The notes beneath the pieces are model-generated. The model worked only from the letters and a program-made list of their open reading frames with translations, did not search any database and was not told the origin of the DNA. The translations under genes were made by a program, and so were the position numbers. 64,000 bases of DNA, from positions 1 through 64,000 of the forward strand of contig CAMHCS010000006.1 of the NCBI GenBank assembly GCA_946183785.1, read 5' to 3'. This DNA is from an uncultured Selenomonadales bacterium. Lineage in GTDB: Bacteria; Bacillota; Negativicutes; Selenomonadales; Selenomonadaceae. Numbering within the stretch: the first letter of the stretch is position 1; every line of letters starts with the position of its first letter. Below, piece by piece: positions 19,471-33,225 of this stretch.

Positions 19471-19630
19471 GGAAGCACTGATTAAGTCAAGTCGTGGCCC
19501 TGTCGAGGGATTTTTTCGTCAAGCAAGGAAAAGTGCTCGAAGTCGTAGCAGAGCTACGTCGAGAGCACTTTGACGCAGCATGACGGAAAAAGACCCGTCA
19601 GGGGCGCGGCGGGACTTATTCAGTGCTTCC
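19471..19630. mobile_element. 160-bp palindromic MITE-like element, copy C
   Basis: This copy differs from copies A and B at one internal base that I could see (cgtcaagc for cgtcaggc). It is flanked by TTTA on both sides (19467-19470 and 19631-19634). It lies six bases after a terminator stem. Confidence 0.85.
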
Positions 19631-19652
19631 TTTATACTAAGGAAACGATGAT

Positions 19653-20639
19653 TTACAGAAGCGACGATCGAAGCTCCTCCGCCGTCTTCGGCGAAAGATA
19701 CGCGGGAGGAATGTCGAGAACGGTCTTCGCGCCCTTCACCCCTTCAGCCGCAAGACGATGGGCAGCCCGCGCATAAGCGACGAGAACGCTGGCGGTGAAC
19801 TCAGGATTCGAGTCGAGCTTCAGACTGAACTCCACGACGTGCTTGTGCGCGCCGTTCTCCCCCGTTGCGCCGGAGCGGATCACAAAACCGCCGTGCGCGA
19901 GGCCACCGTGCTTTTCATTAAATTCCTTCTCGTCGATGAAATGGACGGTAGTGTCGTAGTCGGCGAAATAGTTCGGCATCGTCACAATTTCCTTTTCAAT
20001 GCGCGCTCTGTCCGCGCCCTCCTTCGCAACGACGAAACATTCCCGCGTATGCTTTTCCCGCGTCGAAAGCACCGGATTCTTTCCCGAACGCACAGCCTCC
20101 AAAGCCGCCTCGACAGGCACCGTATACTGTTTCGCGTTCTGCACGCCCTCGATGCGGCGGATCGCGTCGGAATGCCCCTGGCTGACGCCGCGGCCCCAGA
20201 AGGTGTAATCCTTGCCGTTGGGCAAGATCGCACTGGCGTAAGCGCGGTTCAGCGAAAAGAGGCCGGGATCCCACCCGACGGAAATAATCGCGACCTTGCC
20301 GCCCGCCTTCGCCGCCGCGTCCACCGCCGCGAAGTGCTCGGGAATCCGCGCGTGCGTGTCGAAGCTGTCAATGACATTGAAGTCCTTCGCATACATCGGC
20401 GTCTGCACCGGAAGGTCGGTGGCGCTGCCGCCGCAGAGAATCAATACGTCTATCTTGTCCTTCCATTGGCCGATCTCGCTTACCGATACAACAGGAACGT
20501 CTTTCCTGCGAATGGACAGCGACGACGGCTCGCGGCGCGTAAAGACCGCCGCAAGCTCCAGATCAGCGCACGCCTCCGTCGCATACTCGACGCCGCGCCC
20601 AAGATTTCCATACCCCAAAATACCAATCCGAATGCTCAT
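19653..20639 (-). CDS. ddh: meso-Diaminopimelate D-dehydrogenase
   Basis: This 328-aa NADPH-dependent enzyme reductively aminates tetrahydrodipicolinate to meso-diaminopimelate in one step for lysine and peptidoglycan synthesis. The N-terminal Rossmann motif is IGILGYGNLGRGVEYA; family segments CGGSATDLPVQTP, SFDTHARIPEH, SVGWDPGLFSLNR, FWGRGVSQGHSDAIRR and GATGENGAHKHVVEF are all present. Length is normal for Ddh. The start ATG is at 20639, 19 bp after the HD-protein stop, so they are probably co-transcribed. With dapF at 58 kb, the genome has DapF even though the dehydrogenase route bypasses it. Confidence 0.95.
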   Translation of the reverse strand: MSIRIGILGYGNLGRGVEYATEACADLELAAVFTRREPSSLSIRRKDVPVVSVSEIGQWKDKIDVLILCGGSATDLPVQTPMYAKDFNVIDSFDTHARIPEHFAAVDAAAKAGGKVAIISVGWDPGLFSLNRAYASAILPNGKDYTFWGRGVSQGHSDAIRRIEGVQNAKQYTVPVEAALEAVRSGKNPVLSTREKHTRECFVVAKEGADRARIEKEIVTMPNYFADYDTTVHFIDEKEFNEKHGGLAHGGFVIRSGATGENGAHKHVVEFSLKLDSNPEFTASVLVAYARAAHRLAAEGVKGAKTVLDIPPAYLSPKTAEELRSSLL

Positions 20640-20658
20640 TTTTTATCGCTCGCCTTTC

Positions 20659-21225
20659 TTATTTTCCCAAATCCAGTTCCGCCTCGTGCGCCTGCATACC
20701 CTTGACGCAAAGCTCCATCACGACGCCGAGTTCGAGACCGAGACGCTCGACGCCCTGTTGGATCAATTCACGATTGCATTTCGCCGCGAAACGCTTGTCC
20801 TTGAATTTCTTTTTGAGGCTCTTGACCTCCATTCCTTTCATGCCCTCAGGCCGCATGAGCGCGTAAGCATGGACGATGCCCGTCAGCTCGTCGACGGCGA
20901 ACAGGCTCTTCTCCATATTCGTCACGGGCTCCTTCTCGTCAGTGACGACGCCGAATCCGTGAGAAATAATCGAACGAATATCTTCCTCGTCGACGCCTTC
21001 CGGTGCAAGCAGTTCCCGCACATGACGGCAGTGCTCATTTGGGTATTTTTCATAGTCCACGTCGTGCAGCCAGCCGATAGCCGCCCAGTGCTCCGCGTCT
21101 TCGTCGAAATGCTCGGCCAACGCGCCCATCGCGGCGCTGACCGCCGCCGCGTGGGTGAAAAGATGGGCTTCCGTCGTGTGCTTTGCAAGGATTTCCTTTG
21201 CCTTCGCTAAAGTCAATGCGCTCAA
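20659..21225 (-). CDS. HD-domain protein (HDIG-type, predicted phosphohydrolase)
   Basis: This 188-aa protein has HD-superfamily residues in LFTHAAAVSAAM, GWLHDVDYEKYP (HD pair), HCRHVRELL and SIISHG. No membrane segment or nucleotide-binding domain is seen. Related stand-alone HD proteins hydrolyse phosphate esters of nucleotides, but the substrate is unknown. The segment after residue 110 is helical. It is first gene of a two-gene unit with ddh and lies downstream of the rpoC terminator. Confidence 0.85.
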   Translation of the reverse strand: MSALTLAKAKEILAKHTTEAHLFTHAAAVSAAMGALAEHFDEDAEHWAAIGWLHDVDYEKYPNEHCRHVRELLAPEGVDEEDIRSIISHGFGVVTDEKEPVTNMEKSLFAVDELTGIVHAYALMRPEGMKGMEVKSLKKKFKDKRFAAKCNRELIQQGVERLGLELGVVMELCVKGMQAHEAELDLGK

Positions 21226-21247
21226 AATATCCGCCTCCCATTTTTAT

Positions 21248-21286
21248 AAAAAAACGGTTCGCGGCGTTATGCGCACGAACCGTTTT
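21248..21286 (-). terminator. Intrinsic terminator after rpoC
   Basis: Minus strand: AAAACGGTTCG pairs with CGAACCGTTTT and is followed by a run of seven T. It closes the rpoBC transcript. Confidence 0.85.
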
Positions 21287-21293
21287 CCATTTC

Positions 21294-24200
21294 TTATGCT
21301 TCCGCCTCCGGCGAATCGTTCGTTTCCGCCCCGGGAACCTCCGCTACGTCTGCGCTTTCCGGCGTAGCTTCATTTTCCGCAGGCGCGTCCCCGGCAACAT
21401 GATCGCCCTCCGGCAACGCCCCGCCTTCTTCGCCTTCCGGCGCTTCCGGTACGACCTCCGCCGCGTCGGGATCGACGACGCCGATATTGCGGTAGCGTCC
21501 CATGCCCGTGCCCGCAGGAATCAGCTTGCCGATGATGACGTTTTCCTTAAGGCCGATCAGCGGATCGACCTTGCCCTTGATGGCCGCGTCTGTAAGCACG
21601 CGGGTCGTCTCCTGGAAGGACGCCGCCGACAGGAACGAATCCGTAGCGAGGGAAGCCTTCGTGATTCCCAGAAGAATCGGCTTAGCCACCGCAGGTTCGC
21701 CGCCGTTCTCGATCACGCGGGCATTGACCGCCTCAAAGGCGTTGATGTCGATATACTCGCCGGGCAGGAAATACGTATCGCCCGAATCCTCGATCTTGAC
21801 CTTATGGAGCATCTGCCGCACCATGACCTCGATATGCTTGTCGTTGATGCCGACGCCCTGGGATTTATAGACCTTCTGCACCTCGTAAACGAGGTAGCGC
21901 TGCGTCTCCTTGAGACCGCAGACACGGAGAATATCATGCGGATTGATGGAGCCTTCGGTAATCTTGTCGCCGAGCTTCATCTTCATGCCGTTCTGCGCCA
22001 CCATGCGGGCGCCATACGGAATCTCATATTCGCGCGGCTCGCCGTCATCCGAAGTAATCGTGACCTTCCGCAGATCGTCCTGCACAGTCGCCACGCCCTC
22101 GTTTTCGGCAATAATCGCGTGATGTTTCGGCTTGCGCGCCTCGAAAAGCTCCTCGACACGCGGAAGACCCTGTGTGATATCCTCGCCGGCGACGCCGCCC
22201 GAGTGGAATGTGCGCATCGTAAGCTGCGTACCCGGCTCGCCGATAGACTGCGCCGCAATAATGCCAACCGCTTCGCCTACGTCGACTTCCGACGCGTTGG
22301 CGAGATCGCGGCCGTAGCACTTGATGCAGACGCCATACTGGGATTTGCAGGTCAGCACGCTGCGTATAGACACTTTATCGCGAACCTTGCAGATTTTTTC
22401 CGCCAGTTCCTCGTCCACCGTCTGGTTCAAAGAAGCAATCTTTTCACCCGTCTTCGGGTCGATGATGTCCTCAGCCAGCACGCGGCCGACGATACGTTCC
22501 GAAAGCGGCTCGATAATGCCGTTGCCTTCCTTGATGGCCTCGACCTCAATGCCGCGAACGTTGTTGTTGCGAACGCGGATTTCCCGCGCGTCGCTTTCCA
22601 ACGCGCGCTGGACGTCCTCTTCGGCAATTTCCGTATCGGCGGGAATCAAGACCTCCCCGTCGCCGGAAACGACGTCCTCCGTCGCTTTCTTCCCCGCAAT
22701 CTCATGCAGGAAGGAATGAAGCGCCTCTTTCCGCGCCTTGGCGTCCGGCGTGCCGAGCACAATCGTCTCGGACATCATCGCATTGCTGATGACCGCTTCG
22801 GAGTAAGCCAAGGAACCGCGAATCACGATCTCAGGCACATGACGCTCGCCCAGAGTCGCAAGATGGCTCTCGGTCAGCACCGTATCCTGCGGCAAAAGCA
22901 CCTCGCCCGTCTCCGGATCGGCAATTGGAGCGCCCAGCACCCGCTCGACGAGAGCCTCGCCGAGAATATCCAGCGCCTCTGCCGTCGACGGCGCAAGCCG
23001 AGCGCGTTCCCGCGCAAGGTCGATGCTCATGATATCGCAGTCGTCCTCCCGCACGATGACGTCCTGCGCGACGTCAACCAGGCGGCGCGTCAGATAGCCG
23101 GAGTCAGCCGTACGGAGAGCCGTATCTGCGAGACCTTTGCGGGCGCCGTGAGAGGAAATGAAGTAATCGGAAACCGTCAGACCTTCGCGGAAGTTCGCCG
23201 TAATCGGCAGAGCGATAATCTTGCCCGACGGGTCGGACATCAGACCGCGCATCCCGGCAAGCTGACGCATCTGCTGCGCGTTGCCTCGAGCGCCGGAGTC
23301 TGCCATCATGAAAATCGGGTTGAACGAATCCATGTTGTGCATCATGGCCTCGCCGACGTCATTCGTCGTCTGCTGCCAAAGAGCGACAACCTTGTTGTAG
23401 CGCTCCTCCTCGGTGATGAGGCCGCGGCCGAATTGATGCTCGATCTTATTGACGGCTTCCGTCGTCTCGTCGATCATCTGCTGCTTTTCCGGCGGCACGA
23501 TGACGTCCGAGATGGCGACCGTCATTCCTGCGAGGCAGGCATAATGATAACCGAGGTTCTTTACGTTATCGATGACGACGGCGGTCTTGCCCGCGCCAAA
23601 ATGCTTGAAGCACTTCGCGACGAGTCGTTCCAGCTCCTTCTTGTTCATACGGATGCCGTATTCCCACTCGCCCGTCTCTTTATTCTTCACATAGTAGCGG
23701 ATTTCCTCGGGCAGGATCTCGTTGAAGATCATTCGTCCCAAGGAAGTCTTGACGAGGCCGTAGCCTTCGATTCGCGTCGTAATGGACGCCTGCAAATCCA
23801 GCTCGCCATGCTGCTGGGCCAGAAGCGCTTCCTCAATACCCGTGACGAACATGCCCTCGCCCTTCGCGCCGGGCCGCAGAATCGTCAGGTAATAAGAACC
23901 GAGCACCATATCCTGCGTCGGAACAATGATTGGATTGCCGTCCTTCGGCGCGAGAATGTGATGCGCCGCCAGCATCAGGATACGAGCCTCCGCCTGCGCC
24001 TCCGCCGAGAGCGGCAAATGGATAGCCATCTGGTCGCCGTCGAAGTCGGCGTTGTAAGCGGTACATGCCAAAGGATGCAGCTTCAGCGCGCGGCCTTCCG
24101 TCAGCACCGGCTCAAAGGCCTGAATGCCGAGACGATGAAGCGTCGGCGCACGGTTCAAAAGGACCGGATGCTCTTTGATGACGTCCTCGAGGACGTCCCA

Positions 24201-25391
24201 TACCTCCGGGCGAACACGCTCGACGGCGCGCTTCGCGGCCTTGATGTTGTTCGCCGCTCCGCTGTTGACCAGCTTTTTCATGACGAAGGGCTTGAAGAGC
24301 TCCAACGCCATTTCCTTCGGCAGGCCGCACTGGTGCAGTTTCAGTTCCGGGCCGACGACGATAACCGAACGGCCGGAATAGTCGACGCGCTTGCCCAAGA
24401 GATTCTGACGGAAACGCCCCTGCTTGCCCTTGAGCATATCGGAAAGGGATTTCAGCGGACGATTCCCCGGACCCGTGACAGGACGTCCGCGACGGCCGTT
24501 ATCGATCAGGGCGTCCACAGCCTCCTGCAGCATGCGCTTTTCATTTCTGACGATGATATCCGGCGCGTCGAGATCAAGAAGCCGCTTCAAGCGGTTGTTG
24601 CGGTTGATGACGCGGCGGTAAAGATCGTTGAGGTCGGACGTCGCGAAACGTCCGCCGTCGAGCTGCACCATCGGGCGAAGCTCCGGAGGAATGACCGGCA
24701 CAACGTCCAGAATCATCCACGACGGCTTGTTGCCGGATTTGCGGAAAGCCTCGACAACCTCCAGCCGACGGATTGCACGGACCTTCTTCTGTCCGCTGAC
24801 GCCGACGAGATCGCCGCGAAGCTCCTCGCTCAGCGCGTCAAGGTCGATCTCCTCCAGGAGCTCTTTGATAGCCTCGGCACCCATACCAACACGGATATTC
24901 GCCCCATCGGTCGCACAGTACTCCTGATACTCGGCCTCCGACAGCAATTCCTTCTTCTTGAATCTCGAATCTCCCGGATCGAGGACGATATAGGAAGCGA
25001 AATACAATACCTTCTCCAGAGCCCGCGGCGAGATATCGAGAATCAAGCCCATGCGGCTCGGTATTCCCTTGAAATACCAAATATGCGACACCGGCGCCGC
25101 CAATTCGATATGGCCCATGCGCTCACGGCGAACCTTTGCCCTCGTGACCTCAACGCCGCATCGGTCGCAGACAATTCCCTTGTAACGAATGCGCTTGTAC
25201 TTCCCGCAATGGCACTCCCAATCGCGCGTAGGTCCAAAGATGCGCTCGCAGAAAAGCCCGTCGCGCTCCGGTTTCAGGGTACGATAATTGATAGTTTCCG
25301 GCTTTTTGACTTCGCCGTACGACCACTCGCGGATTTTTTCCGGCGACGCGAGGCCGATCCGCATCGAGTCAAAATTATTAACATCCAGCAA
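21294..25391 (-). CDS. rpoC: DNA-directed RNA polymerase subunit beta'
   Basis: This 1365-aa catalytic subunit shows the N-terminal zinc site [20 protein letters not shown], the absolutely conserved [12 protein letters not shown] with the three catalytic Asp, and the second zinc site [13 protein letters not shown]. The C-terminus has an acidic Glu/Ala/Pro tail of about 50 residues. It starts 18 bp after rpoB, as usual, and ends at a strong terminator. Confidence 0.98.
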   Translation of the reverse strand: MLDVNNFDSMRIGLASPEKIREWSYGEVKKPETINYRTLKPERDGLFCERIFGPTRDWECHCGKYKRIRYKGIVCDRCGVEVTRAKVRRERMGHIELAAPVSHIWYFKGIPSRMGLILDISPRALEKVLYFASYIVLDPGDSRFKKKELLSEAEYQEYCATDGANIRVGMGAEAIKELLEEIDLDALSEELRGDLVGVSGQKKVRAIRRLEVVEAFRKSGNKPSWMILDVVPVIPPELRPMVQLDGGRFATSDLNDLYRRVINRNNRLKRLLDLDAPDIIVRNEKRMLQEAVDALIDNGRRGRPVTGPGNRPLKSLSDMLKGKQGRFRQNLLGKRVDYSGRSVIVVGPELKLHQCGLPKEMALELFKPFVMKKLVNSGAANNIKAAKRAVERVRPEVWDVLEDVIKEHPVLLNRAPTLHRLGIQAFEPVLTEGRALKLHPLACTAYNADFDGDQMAIHLPLSAEAQAEARILMLAAHHILAPKDGNPIIVPTQDMVLGSYYLTILRPGAKGEGMFVTGIEEALLAQQHGELDLQASITTRIEGYGLVKTSLGRMIFNEILPEEIRYYVKNKETGEWEYGIRMNKKELERLVAKCFKHFGAGKTAVVIDNVKNLGYHYACLAGMTVAISDVIVPPEKQQMIDETTEAVNKIEHQFGRGLITEEERYNKVVALWQQTTNDVGEAMMHNMDSFNPIFMMADSGARGNAQQMRQLAGMRGLMSDPSGKIIALPITANFREGLTVSDYFISSHGARKGLADTALRTADSGYLTRRLVDVAQDVIVREDDCDIMSIDLARERARLAPSTAEALDILGEALVERVLGAPIADPETGEVLLPQDTVLTESHLATLGERHVPEIVIRGSLAYSEAVISNAMMSETIVLGTPDAKARKEALHSFLHEIAGKKATEDVVSGDGEVLIPADTEIAEEDVQRALESDAREIRVRNNNVRGIEVEAIKEGNGIIEPLSERIVGRVLAEDIIDPKTGEKIASLNQTVDEELAEKICKVRDKVSIRSVLTCKSQYGVCIKCYGRDLANASEVDVGEAVGIIAAQSIGEPGTQLTMRTFHSGGVAGEDITQGLPRVEELFEARKPKHHAIIAENEGVATVQDDLRKVTITSDDGEPREYEIPYGARMVAQNGMKMKLGDKITEGSINPHDILRVCGLKETQRYLVYEVQKVYKSQGVGINDKHIEVMVRQMLHKVKIEDSGDTYFLPGEYIDINAFEAVNARVIENGGEPAVAKPILLGITKASLATDSFLSAASFQETTRVLTDAAIKGKVDPLIGLKENVIIGKLIPAGTGMGRYRNIGVVDPDAAEVVPEAPEGEEGGALPEGDHVAGDAPAENEATPESADVAEVPGAETNDSPEAEA

Positions 25392-25409
25392 AGGGCTGCA
25401 CTCCCTTCC

Positions 25410-29156
<3,747 letters not shown>

Positions 29157-29417
29157 GAAATCCTTCACTCCTTAGCCGGGAAAACAGAAACCGTCCGTCT
29201 CCCCAAATTTGAGGTCGAAACAACGCAAAAAGAAGCGCACAAAAACGAAAGGGAGGTACTGAAAACACGAAAAGACAAGGCCCTTATCCCGTTTAAAACC
29301 TTGCCGTCAACTTTTCCGTATTCCGCTTTTGTCCGTTATTGTTCATATTCCGCTGACCCACGCGATCGTTTTTCGGTTGGCAGGAACTGTGTCATGCTTC
29401 ACTTTCTGCAATCACAT
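29157..29417 (-). other. rpoB 5' leader (about 260 nt), no gene
   Basis: The stretch between the rpoB promoter and its start codon has no ORF of quality. It includes a small stem (GGCAAGG...CCTTG, near 29278-29310). I see no known riboswitch or ribosomal-protein leader in it. Confidence 0.4.
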
Positions 29418-29446
29418 ATATTATCATACAAAAATTTTCGTGTCAA
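29418..29446 (-). promoter_or_regulatory. Sigma-A promoter for rpoB-rpoC
   Basis: Minus strand: TTGACA (29441-29446), 17-bp spacer, TAATAT (29418-29423). It lies just after the rplL terminator, so rpoBC has its own promoter. Confidence 0.75.
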
Positions 29447-29456
29447 TTAATAGTGC

Positions 29457-29490
29457 GAAAAAAATCGGAGGACGTTTTCGCCCTCCGATT
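29457..29490 (-). terminator. Intrinsic terminator after rplL
   Basis: Minus strand: ATCGGAGG pairs with CCTCCGAT, followed by a T run. It separates rplJL from rpoBC transcripts. Confidence 0.8.
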
Positions 29491-29507
29491 AATTATTTCA
29501 AGTTGGA

Positions 29508-29882
29508 TTACTTTAGCTCGACCTGAGCGCCGGCTTCTTCGAGTTTCGCCTTGAGCTCTTCGGCCTCCGCCTTCGCGACCTTCTCCTTGACCGGCTTCGG
29601 GGCCTCGTCGACGAGAGCCTTCGCTTCCTTCAGGCCAAGGCCCGTGACCTCGCGGACAACCTTGATGACGCCGATCTTCTTGTCGCCGGCGCTCTTCAGG
29701 ATCACATCGAATTCCGTCTGCTCCTCGGCAGCGGCAGCGCCGCCGGCAGCCGGGGCAGCGGCGGCGACAGCGACCGGAGCCGCAGCCGAAACGCCGAATT
29801 TCTCTTCCATAGCCTTGACCAGTTCGGAAAGCTCGAGCACCGTCATGCTCTCAATCGCCTGCATAATTTCTTCTTTCGTCAT
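29508..29882 (-). CDS. rplL: 50S ribosomal protein L7/L12
   Basis: This 124-aa stalk protein has the N-terminal dimerisation helix ([20 protein letters not shown]), the Ala-rich hinge and the C-terminal GTPase-factor-binding domain ([34 protein letters not shown]). Start is ATG at 29882 after GGAGG; the upstream in-frame extension is not coding. Unusually, the gap to rplJ is over 200 bp and carries a palindromic repeat. Confidence 0.97.
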   Translation of the reverse strand: MTKEEIMQAIESMTVLELSELVKAMEEKFGVSAAAPVAVAAAAPAAGGAAAAEEQTEFDVILKSAGDKKIGVIKVVREVTGLGLKEAKALVDEAPKPVKEKVAKAEAEELKAKLEEAGAQVELK

Positions 29883-29934
29883 TTGTAAAAACCTCCGTTT
29901 TTTTATAATTGAATTCACTGAATACCTTATAATC

Positions 29935-30085
29935 AGCCTTCCCCTATGGGGAAGACTACAGCCCGCAGGGCTGACGGATGAGGTTTTGTAATGTAACGAC
30001 CGACATAAACGCAGCGTCAAAAACCTCACCCACCGCTATCGCGGTCCCGAAACAGTCCACCGGACCGCTTCGCCCCAAAGGGGAG
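29935..30085. repeat. Palindromic dispersed repeat in the rplJ-rplL gap
   Basis: Two inverted half-units face each other around GAGGTTTT...AAAACCTC. Each half carries short GC stems: GCCCGCAGGGC, CCGCTATCGCGG, CTTCCCCTATGGGGAAG and GCCCCAAAGGGG. Similar CCTCC/GTCAC/GGGAGG units occur at 55237..55395, and such repeats are known to be scattered in Firmicutes. It will be transcribed between rplJ and rplL. Confidence 0.6.
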
Positions 30086-30096
30086 AGCAAAAATAT

Positions 30097-30654
30097 TTAC
30101 GCCGACTCCTTCTGCTGACGAATCGCGTCAAGCACATAGACGACGTTGCGGATAACGCCCGAAAGGACGCCCACCGTACCGCTGATCGGAGCCTGCATGC
30201 TGCCGAGGAGCTTCGCGATAAGGACTTCGCGGGACGGCAGAGAAGCGAGCGCCTCTACCTCCTTCGCGTCGATGACCTTTCCGTCGACCAGACCCGCCTT
30301 GACGGTGAGGATTCCCGCATCGGACAGCTTGTTCTTCTTGATGAACTCGCTGATGACCTTCGCCGGAGCGATCGCGTCCTCCTTCGACGACGCCAACGCA
30401 GTCGTACCGGCCAGATGCTCGACGAGCCCGTCCATACCGGCCTCTTTCGCCGCAATCGTGGTCAGCGTATTCTTGACGACATGATACGAAACCCCCGCTT
30501 CGCGAAGTGCGCGGCGAAGCTGTGTATCCTGCGCGACCGTAAGACCTCTGTAAGAAGTCAGGACTGCGCCTTTCGCGGAGGTCAGTTCCTCCTTCAGGGA
30601 AGCAACGATATCTTTCTTTTCCTGAGAAACCTGCTTGTCATGAATAGCGGACAT
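30097..30654 (-). CDS. rplJ: 50S ribosomal protein L10
   Basis: This 185-aa protein is the base of the L7/L12 stalk. Family motifs: VLTSYRGLTVAQDTQLRRALREAG, VVKNTL and FIKKNKL. The ATG at 30654 is six bases after GGAGGTG; a GTG three codons earlier lies inside the ribosome site. The L10 leader in the upstream gap should bind L10(L12)4 for autoregulation. Confidence 0.97.
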   Translation of the reverse strand: MSAIHDKQVSQEKKDIVASLKEELTSAKGAVLTSYRGLTVAQDTQLRRALREAGVSYHVVKNTLTTIAAKEAGMDGLVEHLAGTTALASSKEDAIAPAKVISEFIKKNKLSDAGILTVKAGLVDGKVIDAKEVEALASLPSREVLIAKLLGSMQAPISGTVGVLSGVIRNVVYVLDAIRQQKESA

Positions 30655-30708
30655 CAAATACACCTCCTTCCATTTTCATTATGTAAGAAATAACTTAGTA
30701 AAAACAAA

Positions 30709-30743
30709 CTGCGGCTTCCGGCCAGAGACTCCGGAAGCCGCAG
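30709..30743 (-). terminator. Attenuator-like hairpin upstream of rplJ
   Basis: Minus strand: CTGCGGCTTCCGG pairs perfectly with CCGGAAGCCGCAG, followed by TTTGTTTTT. It lies between the L10 leader and rplJ, so it could be an attenuator or reduce read-through from rplKA. Confidence 0.65.
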
Positions 30744-30822
30744 GAAAAGTGCAGCGTTTCCGGCCTCGGCTGGACTTACGGATTATCTCCCGCCTGCTGT
30801 CTTCGGCCTTGATATATGCAGT
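30744..30822 (-). ncRNA. Ribosomal protein L10 leader
   Basis: The minus-strand sequence has the recognisable conserved elements of the L10 leader: CCGAAGACAGCAGGCG, then AATCC, then CCGAGG, enclosed by a partial outer stem. It lies immediately upstream of the rplJ attenuator, as in other Firmicutes. Covariance-model confirmation was not possible here. Confidence 0.75.
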
Positions 30823-30840
30823 TTTAAAGAATAGCCTTGA

Positions 30841-31536
30841 TTACTCAGGCTTCGACGCGAGCTGCACCGGTACGCCCGGGCCCATCGTAGCCGCCAGCGT
30901 CAGGGACTTGATGTACTGTCCCTTCGCGCCCGCCGGCTTCGCCTTAATCAGCGTATCGACCAACGTGCGATAGTTCTCGACGAGCTTCTGGGAATCAAAG
31001 GACGCCTTGCCGATCGGGCAATGCACATTGCCCGCCTTGTCGGTGCGGTACTCGACCTGGCCGGCTTTGATCGCCTTGATTGCCTTCTCGAGATCCATCG
31101 TGACCGTGCCGAGCTTCGGGTTCGGCATAAGGCCGCGCGGGCCGAGGATTTTACCAAGCTTACCGACGACGCCCATCATGTTCGGCGTAGCGACGGCAAC
31201 GTCAAAATCGCACCAGCCGCCCTGAATCTTCGTCACCAGCTCGTCCGAGCCGACGAAATCAGCGCCCGCCGATTCCGCCTCGGCAACCTTGTCGCCCTTC
31301 GCGAAAACGAGCACCCGCTTCGTCTTGCCCGTGCCGTGCGGCAGCACCACCGCACCGCGCACCTGCTGATCCGCGTATTTCGGATCGACGCCGAGCCGGA
31401 CATGAAGCTCGATTGTCTCGTCAAACTTCGCCGTAGCGGTTTTCTTGACCAGCTCCACCGCTTCGGAAAGACCGTACAGCTTGCCTTCCTCAATCAGCTT
31501 CGCGGCCTCCTGATACTTCTTGCCTGCTTTTGCCAT
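30841..31536 (-). CDS. rplA: 50S ribosomal protein L1
   Basis: This 231-aa protein has L1 motifs: [26 protein letters not shown] near 47-72, [16 protein letters not shown] and [17 protein letters not shown]. It binds 23S rRNA at the E-site stalk and can autoregulate rplKA. It follows rplK by about 60 bp. Confidence 0.97.
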   Translation of the reverse strand: MAKAGKKYQEAAKLIEEGKLYGLSEAVELVKKTATAKFDETIELHVRLGVDPKYADQQVRGAVVLPHGTGKTKRVLVFAKGDKVAEAESAGADFVGSDELVTKIQGGWCDFDVAVATPNMMGVVGKLGKILGPRGLMPNPKLGTVTMDLEKAIKAIKAGQVEYRTDKAGNVHCPIGKASFDSQKLVENYRTLVDTLIKAKPAGAKGQYIKSLTLAATMGPGVPVQLASKPE

Positions 31537-31596
31537 TCAAAAAACTCCTTTCGTGGTACAAACGGCAGTACCTCCCACGCTCTTATGAGCCGATCG

Positions 31597-32022
31597 TCAG
31601 TCGACAATCTCAATGCCCATGCTGCGCGCCGTGCCCTCGATCATGCGGGTAGCCGCTTCGAGGTCGGCTGCGTTCAGATCCTGCATTTTGAGCTGCGCAA
31701 TTTCCTGCGCCTTCGCCCGCGGAAGCTTCGCGACCTTCGTCTTGTTCGGCTCGCCGGACGCCTTCTCGAGATTCGCGGCCTTCTTCAAAAGTACCGCCGC
31801 AGGAGGCGTCTTCGTAATGAACGTAAACGAGCGATCCTCAAATACGGTAATCTCCACCGGAATGATAAGACCGGCCTGCTTCGCCGTCCGCTCGTTGAAT
31901 TCCTTGACGAACGCCATGATATTCACGCCCGCCTGACCGAGCGCCGGGCCTACCGGGGGAGCCGGCGTAGCCTTGCCTGCCAGGACTTGCAGCTTCACGA
32001 GCTTCGCAACCTTCTTTGCCAT
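31597..32022 (-). CDS. rplK: 50S ribosomal protein L11
   Basis: This 141-aa protein has [33 protein letters not shown] at the N-terminus (thiostrepton-region domain) and the C-terminal rRNA-binding domain ending SMGIEIVD. It lies 51 bp after nusG in the conserved order. Confidence 0.98.
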   Translation of the reverse strand: MAKKVAKLVKLQVLAGKATPAPPVGPALGQAGVNIMAFVKEFNERTAKQAGLIIPVEITVFEDRSFTFITKTPPAAVLLKKAANLEKASGEPNKTKVAKLPRAKAQEIAQLKMQDLNAADLEAATRMIEGTARSMGIEIVD

Positions 32023-32073
32023 CTATGCTTACACCTCCTTACAGTGACTGTCTATCAATAAATTATATAAAAC

Positions 32074-32646
32074 CTAAATCTTTTCCACCTGGTCGAAATC
32101 CAGCTCGGCCACCGTCTCGCGCCCGAACATCTCGACCACCGCCTTGAGCTTCCCACGCTCGCGATCTACCTCGGTGATAGTCGCAGGAAGACTCTCAAAA
32201 GCGCCGGAATTAATCAGCACCTGCTGTCCCGGCTGGATATCCACGGAAATCCGCCGTCTGCCGGCGCTGTCGCCGCCAGGCTTCAGGATATGCTCGACCT
32301 CGCTTTCCGCGAGAGGAATCGGCTTCGTCGATTCCGAACCGACAAACCCCGTCACACCCGGCGTATTGCGGACGACATACCACGACTGATCGTCGACGAT
32401 CATCTCCACCAGCACATAGCCGGGAAAAACCTTTCGCTTGACGATCTTCTTTCGCCCGTTCTGCATCTCCACGTCGTCGTCGAGAGGCACCGTGACGTTG
32501 AATATTTTGTTCTCAAGTCCCATCGAGCGGATCTTCCGCTCCAGATTGGCCTTGACCTTATTCTCATAACCAGAATAGGTATGTATTACATACCAGCGCT
32601 TCTGCGGTTCCGGCCTTTCCGCCGCTGCTTGCTTTTCTTCTTCCAT
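32074..32646 (-). CDS. nusG: Transcription termination/antitermination protein NusG
   Basis: This 190-aa protein has the NGN domain (KRWYVIHTYSGYENKVKANLE, FPGYVLVEM, VRNTPGVTGFVG) followed by a KOW domain (QPGQQVLINSGAFESLPATI). It binds RNA polymerase and couples it to ribosomes or Rho. It is 14 bp downstream of secE. Confidence 0.97.
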   Translation of the reverse strand: MEEEKQAAAERPEPQKRWYVIHTYSGYENKVKANLERKIRSMGLENKIFNVTVPLDDDVEMQNGRKKIVKRKVFPGYVLVEMIVDDQSWYVVRNTPGVTGFVGSESTKPIPLAESEVEHILKPGGDSAGRRRISVDIQPGQQVLINSGAFESLPATITEVDRERGKLKAVVEMFGRETVAELDFDQVEKI

Positions 32647-32660
32647 CGTCCCGATCCGCC

Positions 32661-32891
32661 TTATCGTAAAATGAGCGTGAACAATCTGGAAAAGAACGTA
32701 TCGCAGACCCAGATCAGCGTACAGACAATCACGACTGCGACGGCGACGACAGCGGTGTCCGTCGCGAGCTCACGCTTCGTCGTCCACGATACCTTCCCCA
32801 TCTCGGCCTTGACCTCTCTGAGGAACTTTATGAGATTGAATCCGGACTCCGACGAGGCCGTCAATGCTTTCTCTTCCGCCAAACCTTTCAC
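32661..32891 (-). CDS. secE: Preprotein translocase subunit SecE
   Basis: This 76-aa single-span SecE has the amphipathic segment NLIKFLREVKAEMGKVSWTTKREL and one transmembrane helix (about 45-68). It is the short form typical of Gram-positive lineages. It sits 23 bp after rpmG and 14 bp before nusG. Confidence 0.95.
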   Translation of the reverse strand: MKGLAEEKALTASSESGFNLIKFLREVKAEMGKVSWTTKRELATDTAVVAVAVVIVCTLIWVCDTFFSRLFTLILR

Positions 32892-32914
32892 ATCCTCAGG
32901 CCGCCGGCAGGATA

Positions 32915-33079
32915 TTATTTCGTCTCCTTATGCGGCGTGTGCTTCTTGCAGAACTTGCAGTATTTGTTGATCTCGATCCGGTCGGGATCGTTCTTCTTGT
33001 TCTTGTTGGTCCTGTAATTGCGGTTCTTGCAAACCGTACAGGCCAACGTGATTGCATTGCGGTTCGCATTCTTGGCCAT
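32915..33079 (-). CDS. rpmG: 50S ribosomal protein L33
   Basis: This 54-aa zinc-type L33 has CTVC and CKFC pairs (Cys 14, 17, 41, 44), so it is the C+ form. The ATG at 33079 follows an AGGAGTG site; longer in-frame readings upstream are not coding. It is the first gene of rpmG-secE-nusG. Confidence 0.95.
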   Translation of the reverse strand: MAKNANRNAITLACTVCKNRNYRTNKNKKNDPDRIEINKYCKFCKKHTPHKETK

Positions 33080-33143
33080 CGTATGCACTCCTTCCTCGGG
33101 AAACTTACACAAAAATAAAACGCGCACAAAACGTCGCTGATAT

Positions 33144-33172
33144 AATGTAGCACACTTGTCCCCGCATGTCAA
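33144..33172 (-). promoter_or_regulatory. Sigma-A promoter for rpmG-secE-nusG
   Basis: Minus strand: TTGACA (33167-33172), 17-bp spacer, TACATT (33144-33149). It lies between the tRNA terminator and rpmG. Confidence 0.7.
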
Positions 33173-33185
33173 CAAAAAAATATGA

Positions 33186-33216
33186 ATAAAAAGAAACCTC
33201 CGCGCGACGGCGGAGG
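33186..33216 (-). terminator. Intrinsic terminator of the tRNA cluster
   Basis: Minus strand: CCTCCGC pairs with GCGGAGG with a short loop, followed by TTTCTTTTT, ten bases beyond tRNA-Met. Confidence 0.75.
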
Positions 33217-33225
33217 ATATTTTCA

